Source: an uncultured Synergistaceae bacterium (GTDB taxonomy: Bacteria > Synergistota > Synergistia > Synergistales > Dethiosulfovibrionaceae). From it: a DNA stretch of 17,953 nucleotides. Shown here in pieces: positions 1 through 8,617 of this stretch. Location: NCBI GenBank assembly GCA_902489135.1, contig CABTYW010000041.1, positions 1 through 17,953 of the forward strand, in the 5' to 3' direction. The position numbers and the translations under genes are program-made. Every line of letters begins with the position of its first letter. Position 1 is the first letter of the stretch. Under the pieces are notes generated by a model. It ran no database searches, was not told the DNA's origin, and worked only from the letters and a program-made list of their open reading frames with translations.

Positions 1-22
1 CAGACGTGTGCTCTTCCGATCT
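1..22 (+). other. Illumina TruSeq adapter remnant (artefact)
   Basis: The first 22 bases match the 3' end of the Illumina TruSeq read 2 / P7-side adapter, ending in GCTCTTCCGATCT. This is sequencing-library sequence, not genome. Protein homology of the following gene resumes exactly at base 23 (residues LMEWL), so the adapter boundary is sharp. Any start codon placed in this stretch, such as the GTG at position 8, is false. Confidence 0.97.
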
Positions 23-1072
23 CTGATGGAATGGCTTCAGGAAAAAATCTGGCCCCTTGAAGAGCATCTCACCGGTGACGTGGTGTACGCCGGCACACTT
101 CAGGCCGTATTTGAAATGGCTGTTAGCGGCGTCACGGGGTTTGCCGACATGTACTATCGCACCGAACAGGTGGCGCGGGTGGCGGGAGAGACGGGCATTC
201 GCTGCGTCGTGCCGCTGGGCGTGGTGCGTGATCCCGAACGGTTTAAAAAATCGCTGTACCGTGATTATGCGCCGCTGCGCGCACCTCACGGCCTGATTTG
301 CATCGATCCCCACGCACCCTACACCGTCCCGTTCCAGTTTATGGCGGAGACGGCGGAAGAGGCCCTTCGACAGGGCGTTCCGCTTCAAACCCATTTTCTG
401 GAGGCGCCGTGGGAGCGCTCGTATTTTTCCGACACGCTGAAGATGACGCCCGTGGAATATCTCGAAAAAACGGGGCTGTCGAAGGTTCCTCACCTCGTTC
501 TTGCCCACGGCGTGCAGCTTCTGCCCGAGGAGATCGAATATCTGGCCTCCCACGACAACATCACCGTCGTTCATTGCCCGGCGTCCAACATGAAACTGGG
601 CAGCGGTTCCGCGCCAGTGCCCGAAATGGTGAAATCGGGCGTTCACGTGGCTCTCGGAACCGACGGCGCCGCCAGCAACAACCGCCTTGACCTGTGGGGA
701 GAAATGCGCCTGGCGGCGCTGCTTCACAAGGGCGTTCGTCACGATCCCCTGGCGCTGACGGCCAAAGAGCTTCTCAACATGGCGACCTTTGAGGGAGCCC
801 GGGCTTTCGGATTTGAAAAAGTCGGGAGAATTCGCCCAGGCTGGGCTGCGGATCTCACCGTAGCCAGCATCGACGGTGCGCGATACGTCGGCGCCGATGA
901 GGACAATATGGCGGCTTATGTGGTCTACGCCGGCGGCTCCGAAGACGTGACGGGCGTGCTCTGCAGCGGTTCGTGGATTGTCAGGGAGAAAAAATTTTTG
1001 CCTTTTCCCGAAAAGGACCTTGTGGAGCAGGCGCGCCGACAGCGCAACCGGCTTGTTTCACAGAGAACATAA
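23..1072 (+). CDS. MtaD-like amidohydrolase (5'-truncated): 5-methylthioadenosine/S-adenosylhomocysteine deaminase family
   Basis: This is the 3' portion (about 349 codons) of a metal-dependent amidohydrolase of the SAH/MTA deaminase (MtaD, TrzA/SsnA-like) family. These enzymes hydrolytically deaminate adenosine-type thioethers, or related aminohydrolase substrates, in the cytoplasm. Visible motifs are QTHFLE (metal or substrate histidine), VLAHGVQL, VHCPASNMKLGSG, and GTDGAASNN, which holds the catalytic metal-binding aspartate; together they are characteristic of MtaD. Family members are usually a little over 400 residues. Roughly the first 70-75 residues, including the HTH metal motif, are missing because the contig starts with adapter sequence at 1-22. 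The stop is TAA at 1070-1072. A 70-bp gap separates it from alaS, so it may be in a different transcription unit. The exact substrate cannot be told from sequence; the family assignment is firm. Confidence 0.88.
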   Translation: MMEWLQEKIWPLEEHLTGDVVYAGTLQAVFEMAVSGVTGFADMYYRTEQVARVAGETGIRCVVPLGVVRDPERFKKSLYRDYAPLRAPHGLICIDPHAPYTVPFQFMAETAEEALRQGVPLQTHFLEAPWERSYFSDTLKMTPVEYLEKTGLSKVPHLVLAHGVQLLPEEIEYLASHDNITVVHCPASNMKLGSGSAPVPEMVKSGVHVALGTDGAASNNRLDLWGEMRLAALLHKGVRHDPLALTAKELLNMATFEGARAFGFEKVGRIRPGWAADLTVASIDGARYVGADEDNMAAYVVYAGGSEDVTGVLCSGSWIVREKKFLPFPEKDLVEQARRQRNRLVSQRT

Positions 1073-1128
1073 CAGGCGCAAAACCGACGCGGAAGTCTGA
1101 TTTCCGCAATAATAATCGTTTTTATGGC

Positions 1129-1134
1129 AGGAGG
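1129..1134 (+). promoter_or_regulatory. Shine-Dalgarno site of alaS
   Basis: Perfect AGGAGG eight bases before the GTG at 1143. It fixes the non-ATG start of alaS. Confidence 0.85.
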
Positions 1135-1142
1135 TAACCACC

Positions 1143-3788
1143 GTGCAGTACCGCAGCGGCAAGGAAATTCGTTCACTGTTCGTCGATTTTTGGGAGTCCC
1201 ATGGATGTCATCACTACAAGAGCTTTTCACTGGTGCCCGACGATCCGTCGTTGCTGTTTACCATTGCCGGCATGGTTCCCTTCAAAAAATATTATCTCGG
1301 CCTCGAAGAGCCCGAATACAAGCGGGCGGTGACCTCGCAGAAGTGCGTGCGCACCAACGACATCGACAACGTGGGGCGCACGGCGCGCCATCACACGTTC
1401 TTCGAGATGCTGGGCAACTTCTCATGGGGCGGCTATTTCAAACGGGAGTCGCTGACCTGGGGCTGGGAGTTTTTAACCGGCGTTCTGGGCATGGACGGAA
1501 GCCGCATGTATGCCACGATCTTCAAGGACGATCAGGAAGCTTTCGACATTTGGACGAAGGAGATCGGCCTTCCGGAGTCACACCTTGTCCTCAACGGCGA
1601 GGACGAGAATTTCTGGTACATGGGACCTCAGGGACCCTGCGGTCCCGATTCGGAAATTCTCTACGATCAGGGCGAGGCATTTTCCTGCGGCCCCAAGTGC
1701 CATCCCGGCTGTGACTGCGACCGTTACCTCGAGATATGGAATCACGTTTTCACTCAGTACGATCGTCAAGCCGACGGCAGTTACAAACCGCTGCCGCGCA
1801 AAAACATCGATACGGGCATGGGACTGGAGCGCCTTGCGGCCCTCGTTCAGGGCGTGCAGAACGACTTCGAGACCGATTTGTTCACGCCCATTATGAAAAA
1901 AGCCGGCGACATCGCCGGCATCAAATACGGCGACAGCGCCGGCGGCGATCTGGCGCTGAAGGTAATTTCCGACCACGTCAGGGCCGCGGCCTTTATGATC
2001 GCCGACGGCATTCTGCCCGCCAACGACGGACAGGGCTACGTGCTGCGCCGCCTGATCCGCCGTGCGGCGCGCTACGGGCGTCTCATCGGCATCGACCGCC
2101 CCTTTATCAACGACGTTATTCCCACCGTCATCGAGGAGATGGGCGATCCGTACAGCGAGCTTGTCGAGAACAGGCTGACCATCGAAAAGATCGTTGAAAT
2201 CGAAGAGAGCAGCTTCGGCAAGACCATTACTCAGGGCAGCGAGCTGCTGGAAAACGAAATTCGTTCCGCCCTGGGCCGCGGCGCCGAAGAGCTGAGCGGC
2301 GCTCTGGCATTCCAGCTTTATGACACCTACGGGTTCCCTCTTGAGTTGACGAAAGAAATATGCAAAGAGCGCAACATCACCGTCAACGAGGAAGAATTTC
2401 ACGTCGAGATGGAGCGCCAGCGCGAACGCGCCCGCGCTTCCAGCAAGCAGATTGCCAATAACGTCATTAAAGGCAGCGTGTTCAATGTCCTGTTCAATCA
2501 GTACGGAGCCACCGAATTTCTGGGGTACGAGAGTCTGGAGTGCCGCACAAAGATCCGCGCTCTGGTGAAGAACGACCGGTGCGTCGATGAACTCGGCGAG
2601 GGCGACGAAGGCATGGTGCTTCTGGAACGCTCTCCCTTCTACGCCGAGCGCGGAGGTCAGATCGGCGACCGCGGCGTCATCAGCGGCGAAGGTGCTCTTG
2701 CCTCAGTGACCGACTCGACCCATCCCTTCGGCGAGCTCAATATGCAGACCGTCAAGGTGGAACAGGGAGCGTTGCGTGTCGGCGAAACCGTCACGGCGAA
2801 AGTTGACGAGGAGCTTCACCTGGCCATTGCGCGGAACCATACGGCGACGCACCTCCTTCATGCGGTCCTCGGCAAAGTACTGGGCGGACACGTGCGGCAG
2901 AACGGCTCTCTCGTCACCGACCAGTTCTTGCGCTTTGACTACACCCATTACGAGACGCCTACTCCCCGGCAGTTGACGGAAATTGAGCGGCTGGTCAACC
3001 GCGCCGTTTTGTCCGATACCCCGGTGAGCACTCGGGTTACCGACATTGAGACGGCAAAAGCCAGCGGAGCCAAGGCGCTTTTCGAGGAAAAATACGGGGC
3101 CGTTGTTCGCGTCGTTTCAGTGGGCGATATCTCAAGCGAGCTCTGCGGCGGCACCCATGTCCGCAGTTCCGGCACCATCGGATGCTTGAAAATTATCGGC
3201 GAGGAAAGCATCGGCGCCGGCATCCGCCGCATTACGGCCACCACGGGACTGGGCACGTTGAAACTGCTTCAGGAACTGTCGGCGGTCACCGGCGAGCTCT
3301 CGACGCGCCTCAACGTCAAGCCCGCGCAGCTGGCGGAAAAGGTTACGGCGCTGGAAGATGAGATAAAGGGCCTTCAGCGCAAAATCGAAAACATCTCCAG
3401 AGCGCAGCTGGCCGGCAGCATTGACGACGTCATGGTCAAAAAGAGCCTCGAGGGCGGCATCAATCTCTACACGGGGGCCGTGGAAGAAAAATCCATGAAC
3501 CTCCTTCGCGAGGCGGGCGACGCTTTCAAGGCCCGCGATCCCTATGCGGTGTTTCTGGTGCTCTCCAAGTCCGGCAGCGATAAAGTGCAAATTCTCTGCA
3601 TGTTGGGCGACGAGGCGCTGAAGAAGAACCTCCATGCCGGCAACATCGTCCGCCAGCTGGCGGCCATTGTCGGCGGCAGCGGCGGCGGACGTCCCAACAT
3701 GGCCCAGGCGGGCGGCAAAAACCCCGAAAAGGTCGGCGAGGCGCTTCGTGCGGCCGTCGATATCGTCTCAAAAATGATCGGAGCTTAA
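1143..3788 (+). CDS. alaS: Alanine--tRNA ligase (AlaRS)
   Basis: Class II alanyl-tRNA synthetase, 881 residues, the normal bacterial length. It charges tRNA-Ala in the cytoplasm and hydrolyses mischarged Ser/Gly-tRNA-Ala. In order: an N-terminal aminoacylation domain (starting near SGKEIRSLFVDFWESHG, with TGMGLERL further on), an editing domain whose zinc ligands are visible as H566-x3-H570 (HTATH) and C668-x3-H672 (CGGTH), and a C-terminal DHHA1/C-Ala region with the glycine-rich GGSGGGRPNMAQAGG. The GTG start at 1143 is set by a consensus AGGAGG at 1129-1134, eight bases upstream. It is the first gene of a dense run; ruvX follows after one base. No T-box leader is evident in the short upstream gap. 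Confidence 0.98.
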   Translation: MQYRSGKEIRSLFVDFWESHGCHHYKSFSLVPDDPSLLFTIAGMVPFKKYYLGLEEPEYKRAVTSQKCVRTNDIDNVGRTARHHTFFEMLGNFSWGGYFKRESLTWGWEFLTGVLGMDGSRMYATIFKDDQEAFDIWTKEIGLPESHLVLNGEDENFWYMGPQGPCGPDSEILYDQGEAFSCGPKCHPGCDCDRYLEIWNHVFTQYDRQADGSYKPLPRKNIDTGMGLERLAALVQGVQNDFETDLFTPIMKKAGDIAGIKYGDSAGGDLALKVISDHVRAAAFMIADGILPANDGQGYVLRRLIRRAARYGRLIGIDRPFINDVIPTVIEEMGDPYSELVENRLTIEKIVEIEESSFGKTITQGSELLENEIRSALGRGAEELSGALAFQLYDTYGFPLELTKEICKERNITVNEEEFHVEMERQRERARASSKQIANNVIKGSVFNVLFNQYGATEFLGYESLECRTKIRALVKNDRCVDELGEGDEGMVLLERSPFYAERGGQIGDRGVISGEGALASVTDSTHPFGELNMQTVKVEQGALRVGETVTAKVDEELHLAIARNHTATHLLHAVLGKVLGGHVRQNGSLVTDQFLRFDYTHYETPTPRQLTEIERLVNRAVLSDTPVSTRVTDIETAKASGAKALFEEKYGAVVRVVSVGDISSELCGGTHVRSSGTIGCLKIIGEESIGAGIRRITATTGLGTLKLLQELSAVTGELSTRLNVKPAQLAEKVTALEDEIKGLQRKIENISRAQLAGSIDDVMVKKSLEGGINLYTGAVEEKSMNLLREAGDAFKARDPYAVFLVLSKSGSDKVQILCMLGDEALKKNLHAGNIVRQLAAIVGGSGGGRPNMAQAGGKNPEKVGEALRAAVDIVSKMIGA

Positions 3789-3789
3789 C

Positions 3790-4212
3790 GTGCCCCGAAT
3801 TATCTGCCTTGACATCGGTACGGTGCGGATCGGTGTGGCAGTCAGCGATCCCCTGGGCATGTTTGCTCAGGGGATTGCCGTCTGGCGCGCCGAAGGTCCC
3901 TGGATGGACGAACTGGAGAAGATCTTTGAACGTTACCGTACGGAGTGCCTTCTTTTGGGACTTCCCATCCGCGAGGACGGGACGACGGGGCCTTCGGCGC
4001 TGCACGTTCAGCAGGTGGCCGCACAGATTCGGGAGCGGTTTCCCACGGTGACGCTTCGCTTTTGGGACGAACGTTACAGCACGCGCACGGCCACCGATTA
4101 CCTGCTGGAAGGCAACGTATCCCGGAAAAAACGAAAAAAAACGGTGGACAAAATTGCCGCTTCCGTCATTCTTCAAAGCTTTATGGATTCACAAGGAGCT
4201 GAAAAGTTTTAA
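3790..4212 (+). CDS. ruvX: RuvX/YqgF-family Holliday junction resolvase-like nuclease
   Basis: YqgF/RuvX protein of 140 residues, a typical length. The family has an RNase H fold and is linked to pre-16S rRNA 5' end maturation and, in some bacteria, to Holliday junction resolution. The acidic active-site residues expected for the fold are visible: D8 in CLDIGTVRIGVAVSD, E94 in WDERYST and D120 in VDKIAA. LGLPIREDG and GPSA are further family motifs. The GTG start at 3790 lies one base after the alaS stop, with GGAG at 3779-3782 as ribosome binding site inside alaS. The stop overlaps the mutS start by one base (TAATG). alaS-ruvX adjacency is common in Gram-positive-type genomes. Which of the two proposed functions dominates here is not visible. 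Confidence 0.95.
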   Translation: MPRIICLDIGTVRIGVAVSDPLGMFAQGIAVWRAEGPWMDELEKIFERYRTECLLLGLPIREDGTTGPSALHVQQVAAQIRERFPTVTLRFWDERYSTRTATDYLLEGNVSRKKRKKTVDKIAASVILQSFMDSQGAEKF

Positions 4213-6824
4213 TGGAACAGCAGAGAACTCTTCGGCCGCAGGCCGCTGAACCTCACAAGGACAAGGCGCCTTTCACCATGCCCGAAAAGATGACTCCCAT
4301 GCTGGAACAATACTTTTACTGGAAAAAGAAATACCCTCAGTGCATCCTTTTTTTCCGCATGGGAGATTTTTTCGAGTGTTTTTACGACGATGCCCGGCTC
4401 ATTTCCCGCGAGCTGGATCTGGCGCTTACCGCCAGAGACGTCAACAAAAATCTCCCCATGGCCGGAGTGCCTCATCATGCCGTCGATCAGTACGCCGCGC
4501 GTCTCATCGAAAAGGGATACAAAATCGCCCTGTGTGAGCAGATGACGCCGCCTGACGGCAGAACGCTGGTGGAGCGTCAAGTCGTTAAAATCCTGACGCC
4601 GGGGACTTTTATTCCCGAAGAAGGCGCTCTCAACGCCGCTTTGGCTTCGCTGATTATCGATGGAGACCGCTGGACCGTGGGGTTCCTTACGCCCAGCGCT
4701 TCGTCGGTTCAGGTGGGAACCTTTGCGCCGGAAGAAGCGCGGTCGGTGATGATGTCCTTTTCACCGCGTGAAATTTTAATTCCCCGCGGCAAAAACTACG
4801 AAAAGAAATTGGATTTTCGCTCCCATTGCTCGCTCACCGAGACGTCGGCGGAGGACTTCGATCCCGACATGGGGCTCTCGCGGCTGTGCCATCTCTGGGA
4901 AATCAACTCCCTTGAAGGCTTCGGCCTTGAAAGAGGCGATCCCCGTATCGGCGCGGCCTGCGCTTTGGTGACCTATTCCGAGGAGACCAGTTTCTCCAAA
5001 GCCGCTCACATTCGCGGCATCACCAAGATCATGCCCGAAGGGTATATGCATCTCGACTGGAACACCCAGACCAACCTCGACCTGTGGAACGGCGACGATT
5101 CGCTGTTCCGATGCCTCGATCTCTGTTCCACTTCATTCGGCAAGAAGATGATGCGCGATTGGATCGCCCGCCCGCTCTGCGACATCGAAAAAATCAATTC
5201 GCGCTTTGATGCCGTACAGACGCTGTGCCGACGGGCCGACCTTTCAGCCAACCTCAGCGAACAGCTTCTCAAGTGTCACGACGTGGAGCGCGCCGTCGCC
5301 AGACTTCACATGAAAAGCTCCAATCCGCGCGACCTGGGAGCCATTCGTGACACCCTTGACGTCCATCCTGAAATTTATACTGCGCTGGAAGGCCTCTGTC
5401 CGCAGGCGGCGCTGCCCGAACCCGACAGGCTGCGCGATTTGCGCGATCTGCTTGATCGTTCGCTGCTGCCCGAGCTGCCGCGTTCCCTCGGATTAGGAGC
5501 GTTGGCCGCCCCCGGCTTCGATGCCGAACTGGATCAATGGAGGTCTCTGGGCGACAGCGGCGATCGCTGGCTTGAAGAGTTTGCGGCGAGAGAGCGGGAA
5601 CGCCTGGGAACGGCAAAACTGAAAGTGGGCTACAACAAAGTTTTCGGCTATTACGTTGAGATCTCACGGGTTACTCTGAACGATCTGACGCTGCCCGACG
5701 AATATACGCGAAAACAAACTCTCGTCAACGCCGAGCGCTTCATCACGCCGGAATTGAAAGAATATGAGGAACGTCGGCTCCATGCGGACATCAAAATCGC
5801 CGAGATCGAACAGCGCATATTCGATGAGCTCACGGCGGCCTGTCTGGAACGCACGGCCGATATTCAGCGACTGGGCGAAGCCCTGGCGCGGCTTGACGTC
5901 TTCAACAGCTTTGCCGCGGCGGCGCTGCGGAGAGGCTATCGTCGTCCTGAAATGACCGACGGGCGGCGTCTGGAAATCCGCGAAGGGCGTCATCCCATGG
6001 TGGAGCTGGCGCTTCGCGGACAGCCCTGCATTCCCAACGACCTGACCATGGATCTGTCCCGTCGGACGGCTCTGGTGACGGGGCCCAACATGGCGGGCAA
6101 ATCCACTTACCTGCGAATGGCGGCCGTTTTGCAGATCATGGCGCAGGCGGGCAGCTTCATTCCCGCGGCGTCGGCGGTGCTGCCTCTCACCGATCGCGTC
6201 TTTACGCGCATCGGCGCTCACGATGAACTGGCAAAGGGCAACAGCACTTTTATGGTGGAGATGATGGAAACTTCCAACATTCTCCATAATGTGACATCCC
6301 GCAGCCTGGTGATTTTGGACGAAATCGGCCGCGGAACTTCCACCTATGACGGCATGAGCATCGCCTGGGCAGTCATCGAGTTCCTTCACAGTCAGTGCGG
6401 CGTCGAGCCCTTTGTGCTGTTCGCCACCCATTATCACGAGCTGACGGAGCTTGAAAAATCCATGCCGGGTCTGTTTAACCTGAGCATGACCGTGGAGGAG
6501 ACCGACGAAGGCGTACGGTTCCTTCATAAGGTCAGCAGCGGTCCCGCCGACCGTTCCTACGGAATTGAAGTGGCGCGCATTGCGGGGTTGCCCCGAAAAG
6601 TGCTGAAACGCGCCCGTGAAATTTTGGAACGCCTGGAGCGGGAACAGCTTTCAGAGCGCGGCGCCGTCTCCCTTCCTCTTCAGCAGGTCAGCCTCTTCGA
6701 TCTCAAGGGTGACGCCTTCATTGAAGAAGTGGCGTCGCTGGATCCCGATCAGATGTCGCCGCGTCAGGCTCTCGAAGAAATTTACAGACTGGCGGCGCGG
6801 GCAAAGAAACTGAGGTGTGAGTAA
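4212..6824 (+). CDS. mutS: DNA mismatch repair protein MutS
   Basis: MutS1-type mismatch recognition ATPase, 870 residues, normal for the family. The N-terminal mismatch-binding domain has the Phe-x-Glu reader as F53-F-E55 in RMGDFFECF. The C-terminal ATPase has Walker A G624-PNMAGKS-631, Walker B ending in D703-E704 (LVILDEIGRGTSTYDG) and the ATHYHEL switch histidine. Near the C-terminus QQVSLF (824-829) resembles a beta sliding-clamp binding motif, as in Bacillus MutS. The ATG start overlaps the ruvX stop by one base, with AAGGAG at 4193-4198 as a rather distant ribosome binding site. An in-frame ATG at 4278 (M23), closer to the usual family start, is an alternative. The stop overlaps mutL by one base, so MutS and MutL are probably made in a coupled way. 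Confidence 0.98.
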   Translation: MEQQRTLRPQAAEPHKDKAPFTMPEKMTPMLEQYFYWKKKYPQCILFFRMGDFFECFYDDARLISRELDLALTARDVNKNLPMAGVPHHAVDQYAARLIEKGYKIALCEQMTPPDGRTLVERQVVKILTPGTFIPEEGALNAALASLIIDGDRWTVGFLTPSASSVQVGTFAPEEARSVMMSFSPREILIPRGKNYEKKLDFRSHCSLTETSAEDFDPDMGLSRLCHLWEINSLEGFGLERGDPRIGAACALVTYSEETSFSKAAHIRGITKIMPEGYMHLDWNTQTNLDLWNGDDSLFRCLDLCSTSFGKKMMRDWIARPLCDIEKINSRFDAVQTLCRRADLSANLSEQLLKCHDVERAVARLHMKSSNPRDLGAIRDTLDVHPEIYTALEGLCPQAALPEPDRLRDLRDLLDRSLLPELPRSLGLGALAAPGFDAELDQWRSLGDSGDRWLEEFAARERERLGTAKLKVGYNKVFGYYVEISRVTLNDLTLPDEYTRKQTLVNAERFITPELKEYEERRLHADIKIAEIEQRIFDELTAACLERTADIQRLGEALARLDVFNSFAAAALRRGYRRPEMTDGRRLEIREGRHPMVELALRGQPCIPNDLTMDLSRRTALVTGPNMAGKSTYLRMAAVLQIMAQAGSFIPAASAVLPLTDRVFTRIGAHDELAKGNSTFMVEMMETSNILHNVTSRSLVILDEIGRGTSTYDGMSIAWAVIEFLHSQCGVEPFVLFATHYHELTELEKSMPGLFNLSMTVEETDEGVRFLHKVSSGPADRSYGIEVARIAGLPRKVLKRAREILERLEREQLSERGAVSLPLQQVSLFDLKGDAFIEEVASLDPDQMSPRQALEEIYRLAARAKKLRCE

Positions 6825-8617
6825 TGGAAATTCATCGCCTTCCCGAAGGCCTGTCGCAAAAAATTGCGGCCGGTGAGGTTATTGAACGCCCCCTGTCGGT
6901 GGTTAAGGAGCTCATGGAAAACAGCATCGACGCCGGCGCCAAGAGCATCGAAGTCGAACTCATGCAGGGCGGCAAAGTGCTGATCTCCGTCAAAGACGAC
7001 GGGCGCGGCATTGCCCCCGACGAACTGTCATTGGCCGTGGAAAAACACGCCACCAGCAAAATCAGTACTGAAAGCGACCTCGAATCCATCGGCACGCTGG
7101 GGTATCGCGGCGAAGCGCTGGCCAGCATCTGCGCCGTCAGCAGCTTGGAGATTTACAGTCGGCGCGCCGAACTTTCCGAAGGAGCATCCCTTCGCTGCGA
7201 AGGCGGCACGCCCAAAGTGACGCGCCTTCCGCTGCGTCCCGGCACCGTGGTCACCGTGAAGAATCTGTTTTACAACCTTCCGGCGCGGCGTAAATTTCTG
7301 AAATCTCCGGCGGCCGAGTTCAGACGTATTTTCCGTCTGGTTCAGGATTATGCCTTTGCCTACCCGGGCATAGCTTTTACGTTGCTTCACGGAGGGAAAG
7401 CTCAGTTCAGAAGTTCCGGCGGCGGCAGCGTTGACGACCTTTTGACATCCATTTGGGGAGAGACGCCTCAGGTGCGCAGTGCACGATCCCTTTCGCCGGC
7501 TTCGGGCGTCTCTCTTTGGTGGCAGGACATGGGGCCCCAGAGCAGGCTTCAACTTATCTCCTTTGTGAACGGCCGCCGCGTCAGCGACGGAGTGATCCGT
7601 TCGGCCATCACCTCTTTCAGCTGGGCGGGGCGCGGAAATTGGCTGGTCATGCTCACGCTTCCCCCCGAAGACGTGGACGTCAACGTTCATCCCGCAAAAT
7701 CGGAAATTTTATTTCGTCACTCCGGAGCGGTTTACGACCTGATTCACCGTACGGCCGAAGAGCTGTCGCGAGGCTTTTCCGAAGTGCCGACGTTTCCGGC
7801 AAGCCCTCAGAACACAGCGCTGCCTCAGAGTTTTTCGGAGAACTTCGACGTACGCCCGAAAACGCTGAATTCTTCAGGTACCGAGTTTTATGCACCCCGG
7901 AAAGACGCCCATCCCTTTGGACGGATGGAGCAGCCCGTTTTTCGCGCCGCCAGTCCGTCAGCGGAGCGCCGCCGCGAAGAAGTTACCGACCGTCTGCCTC
8001 TGACTGTTGCTTCTCAAGGCGCCCGGGGGGCGGAGGTTTTTGAGGCGGCGGAAGGCGACACCCATCGCCGCTATCTGGGACAACTTCGCAAGGGCTATCT
8101 TCTCTTTGACGACGGAGACGGGCTGCTGGTCGTGGATCCCCATGCGGCGCACGAGCGGATCAATTACGAGAAAATCCTGAAAAGCTGCGGCGCGCCGCAG
8201 GGACATCAGGGATTGATTATGCCCGTTTCTCTGCCGCCCACCTTGAGAGAAGCGGCGCTGTTTCATAAAGACGAATTGGCGGAGCTGAACTTTGCCGTGG
8301 ACGGTGACGGCTCGCTGTCCATGCTTCCCATGAATCCGGAGGCGGCGGGATTGAATCCCGTGGAGTTGCTTCGCAGCGCCATTCAGGCGCTGGAAGAGCG
8401 CCAAGAGCATTCCCAGTCGCTGATACGGCTTTTTGCGACAAAGGCCTGCAAAGCCTCGGTGAAGCTTACAACCCGTTTGGAAGCCCACGAGGCGTTGCGC
8501 CTGCTCCGGGAGCTGGAAGCCTGCGATCAGCCCAACGCCTGCCCCCACGGTCGTCCTACGGTGCTGCGCCTGACGGGAAACTCTCTGGACAGACATTTCG
8601 GGAGACTGGGACTGTGA
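6824..8617 (+). CDS. mutL: DNA mismatch repair protein MutL (endonuclease type)
   Basis: MutL of 597 residues. The N-terminal GHKL ATPase has N33 in KELMENSIDAGA, DDGRGI at 58-63 and GYRGEALA at 93-100. A poorly conserved linker spans roughly 330-430. The C-terminal domain carries a nuclease signature read as D438-PHA-AH-E444-x4-E449, the D-Q-H-A-x2-E-x4-E motif with Pro in place of Gln, plus A-C542-K and C573-PHGRP, the other metal-site motifs of nicking MutL proteins. QGLIMP (462-467) fits the sliding-clamp motif described in Bacillus MutL. This points to MutH-independent strand nicking. The ATG at 6824 has GAGGTG at 6812-6817, six bases upstream, and overlaps the mutS stop. The TGA stop overlaps the miaA GTG start by four bases. 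Confidence 0.98.
   Translation: MEIHRLPEGLSQKIAAGEVIERPLSVVKELMENSIDAGAKSIEVELMQGGKVLISVKDDGRGIAPDELSLAVEKHATSKISTESDLESIGTLGYRGEALASICAVSSLEIYSRRAELSEGASLRCEGGTPKVTRLPLRPGTVVTVKNLFYNLPARRKFLKSPAAEFRRIFRLVQDYAFAYPGIAFTLLHGGKAQFRSSGGGSVDDLLTSIWGETPQVRSARSLSPASGVSLWWQDMGPQSRLQLISFVNGRRVSDGVIRSAITSFSWAGRGNWLVMLTLPPEDVDVNVHPAKSEILFRHSGAVYDLIHRTAEELSRGFSEVPTFPASPQNTALPQSFSENFDVRPKTLNSSGTEFYAPRKDAHPFGRMEQPVFRAASPSAERRREEVTDRLPLTVASQGARGAEVFEAAEGDTHRRYLGQLRKGYLLFDDGDGLLVVDPHAAHERINYEKILKSCGAPQGHQGLIMPVSLPPTLREAALFHKDELAELNFAVDGDGSLSMLPMNPEAAGLNPVELLRSAIQALEERQEHSQSLIRLFATKACKASVKLTTRLEAHEALRLLRELEACDQPNACPHGRPTVLRLTGNSLDRHFGRLGL

Noticed and set aside
1089..1107. GCGGAA/TTCCGC hairpin before alaS, considered as a terminator
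   Set aside because: The stem is only six pairs and is followed by mixed A/T sequence, not a T run; the T5 stretch is over ten bases further on.
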